This document shows, one piece after another, positions 15,314-15,382 of a stretch of DNA of 15,382 bases (the stretch's first letter is position 1; each line of letters starts with the position of its first letter). Source of the stretch: an uncultured Angelakisella sp. Lineage in GTDB: Bacteria > Bacillota > Clostridia > Oscillospirales > Ruminococcaceae. The stretch spans positions 1 through 15,382 of the forward strand of contig CAJFUT010000216.1 of assembly GCA_904420255.1 (NCBI GenBank). Direction: 5' to 3'. Under the pieces are notes generated by a model, which had not been told where the DNA came from, searched no databases, and saw only the letters and a list, made by a program, of their open reading frames with translations. A program made the translations under genes and the position numbers.

Positions 15314-15338
15314 ATGCTGAAGCTGGAGGTACAACCGA

Positions 15339-15382
15339 ATGTCTGAACAGAACTATGTTTCCAACGCCGGAAGCCTGAAAAT
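15339..15382 (+). CDS. Probable Asp23/Gls24 family protein, first 14 codons (3' end outside window)
   Basis: The ATG at 15339 has GGAGGT at 15325-15330, eight bases upstream. Only 14 residues are visible, MSEQNYVSNAGSLK, with the next codon starting AT (Ile or Met). The segment NAGSLK(I) resembles the conserved start of Asp23/Gls24 (YqhY-like) proteins, where Gly-Ser-(Leu/Ile)-Lys-Ile opens the domain. An Asp23-like gene close downstream of spoIIIAH is a common Firmicutes order. Both arguments are short or contextual, so the call is provisional. Confidence 0.6.
   Translation, partial: MSEQNYVSNAGSLK

Overview
This is a GC-rich (clearly above 60% by eye) segment of an endospore-forming Clostridia chromosome. 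The gene content fits the Oscillospiraceae/Ruminococcaceae group of gut Firmicutes: a complete eight-gene spoIIIA operon, yunB, a long-form hpf, and ligA next to gatCAB. That placement is inferred from gene content and composition only. Nearly all genes are on the + strand. The one exception is a ferritin-like gene at 2321-2836.

Layout: 1-378 is the 3' end of an amidohydrolase. 408-1095 is a self-contained hpf unit with a sigma-A-type promoter and an intrinsic terminator. 1110-2240 is a THUMP-domain RNA methyltransferase. It converges on the ferritin-like gene across a strong hairpin. 2957-3649 is yunB, a sporulation gene. 3750-9756 is a housekeeping operon with a promoter TTGTAA-17-TAAACT: DNA ligase ligA, the tRNA-dependent amidotransferase genes gatC, gatA and gatB, and a rhomboid-fold membrane protein that has lost its catalytic residues. 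A strong intrinsic terminator (9778-9825) closes it.

9854-14950 is the spoIIIA operon (AA to AH), preceded by a good sigma-E-like promoter. Its products build the mother-cell half of the channel that joins mother cell and forespore. SpoIIIAA is the ATPase, AB to AF are membrane parts, and AG and AH are ring-forming proteins. Local oddities are a 110-nt overlap of spoIIIAA with spoIIIAB, a gap of about 180 nt before spoIIIAC holding a possible 44-codon ORF, a TTG start for spoIIIAF, and an AT-rich patch inside spoIIIAF that resembles an internal sigma-E promoter.

14951-15338 is non-coding and is the most unusual part of the window. It holds tandem, diverged units of about 110 bp made of nested hairpins. 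Two copies of one hairpin differ by compensatory base-pair changes while keeping identical internal-loop bases, which points to a structured RNA or a palindromic mobile repeat. The window ends in the first 14 codons of a probable Asp23/Gls24-family gene.
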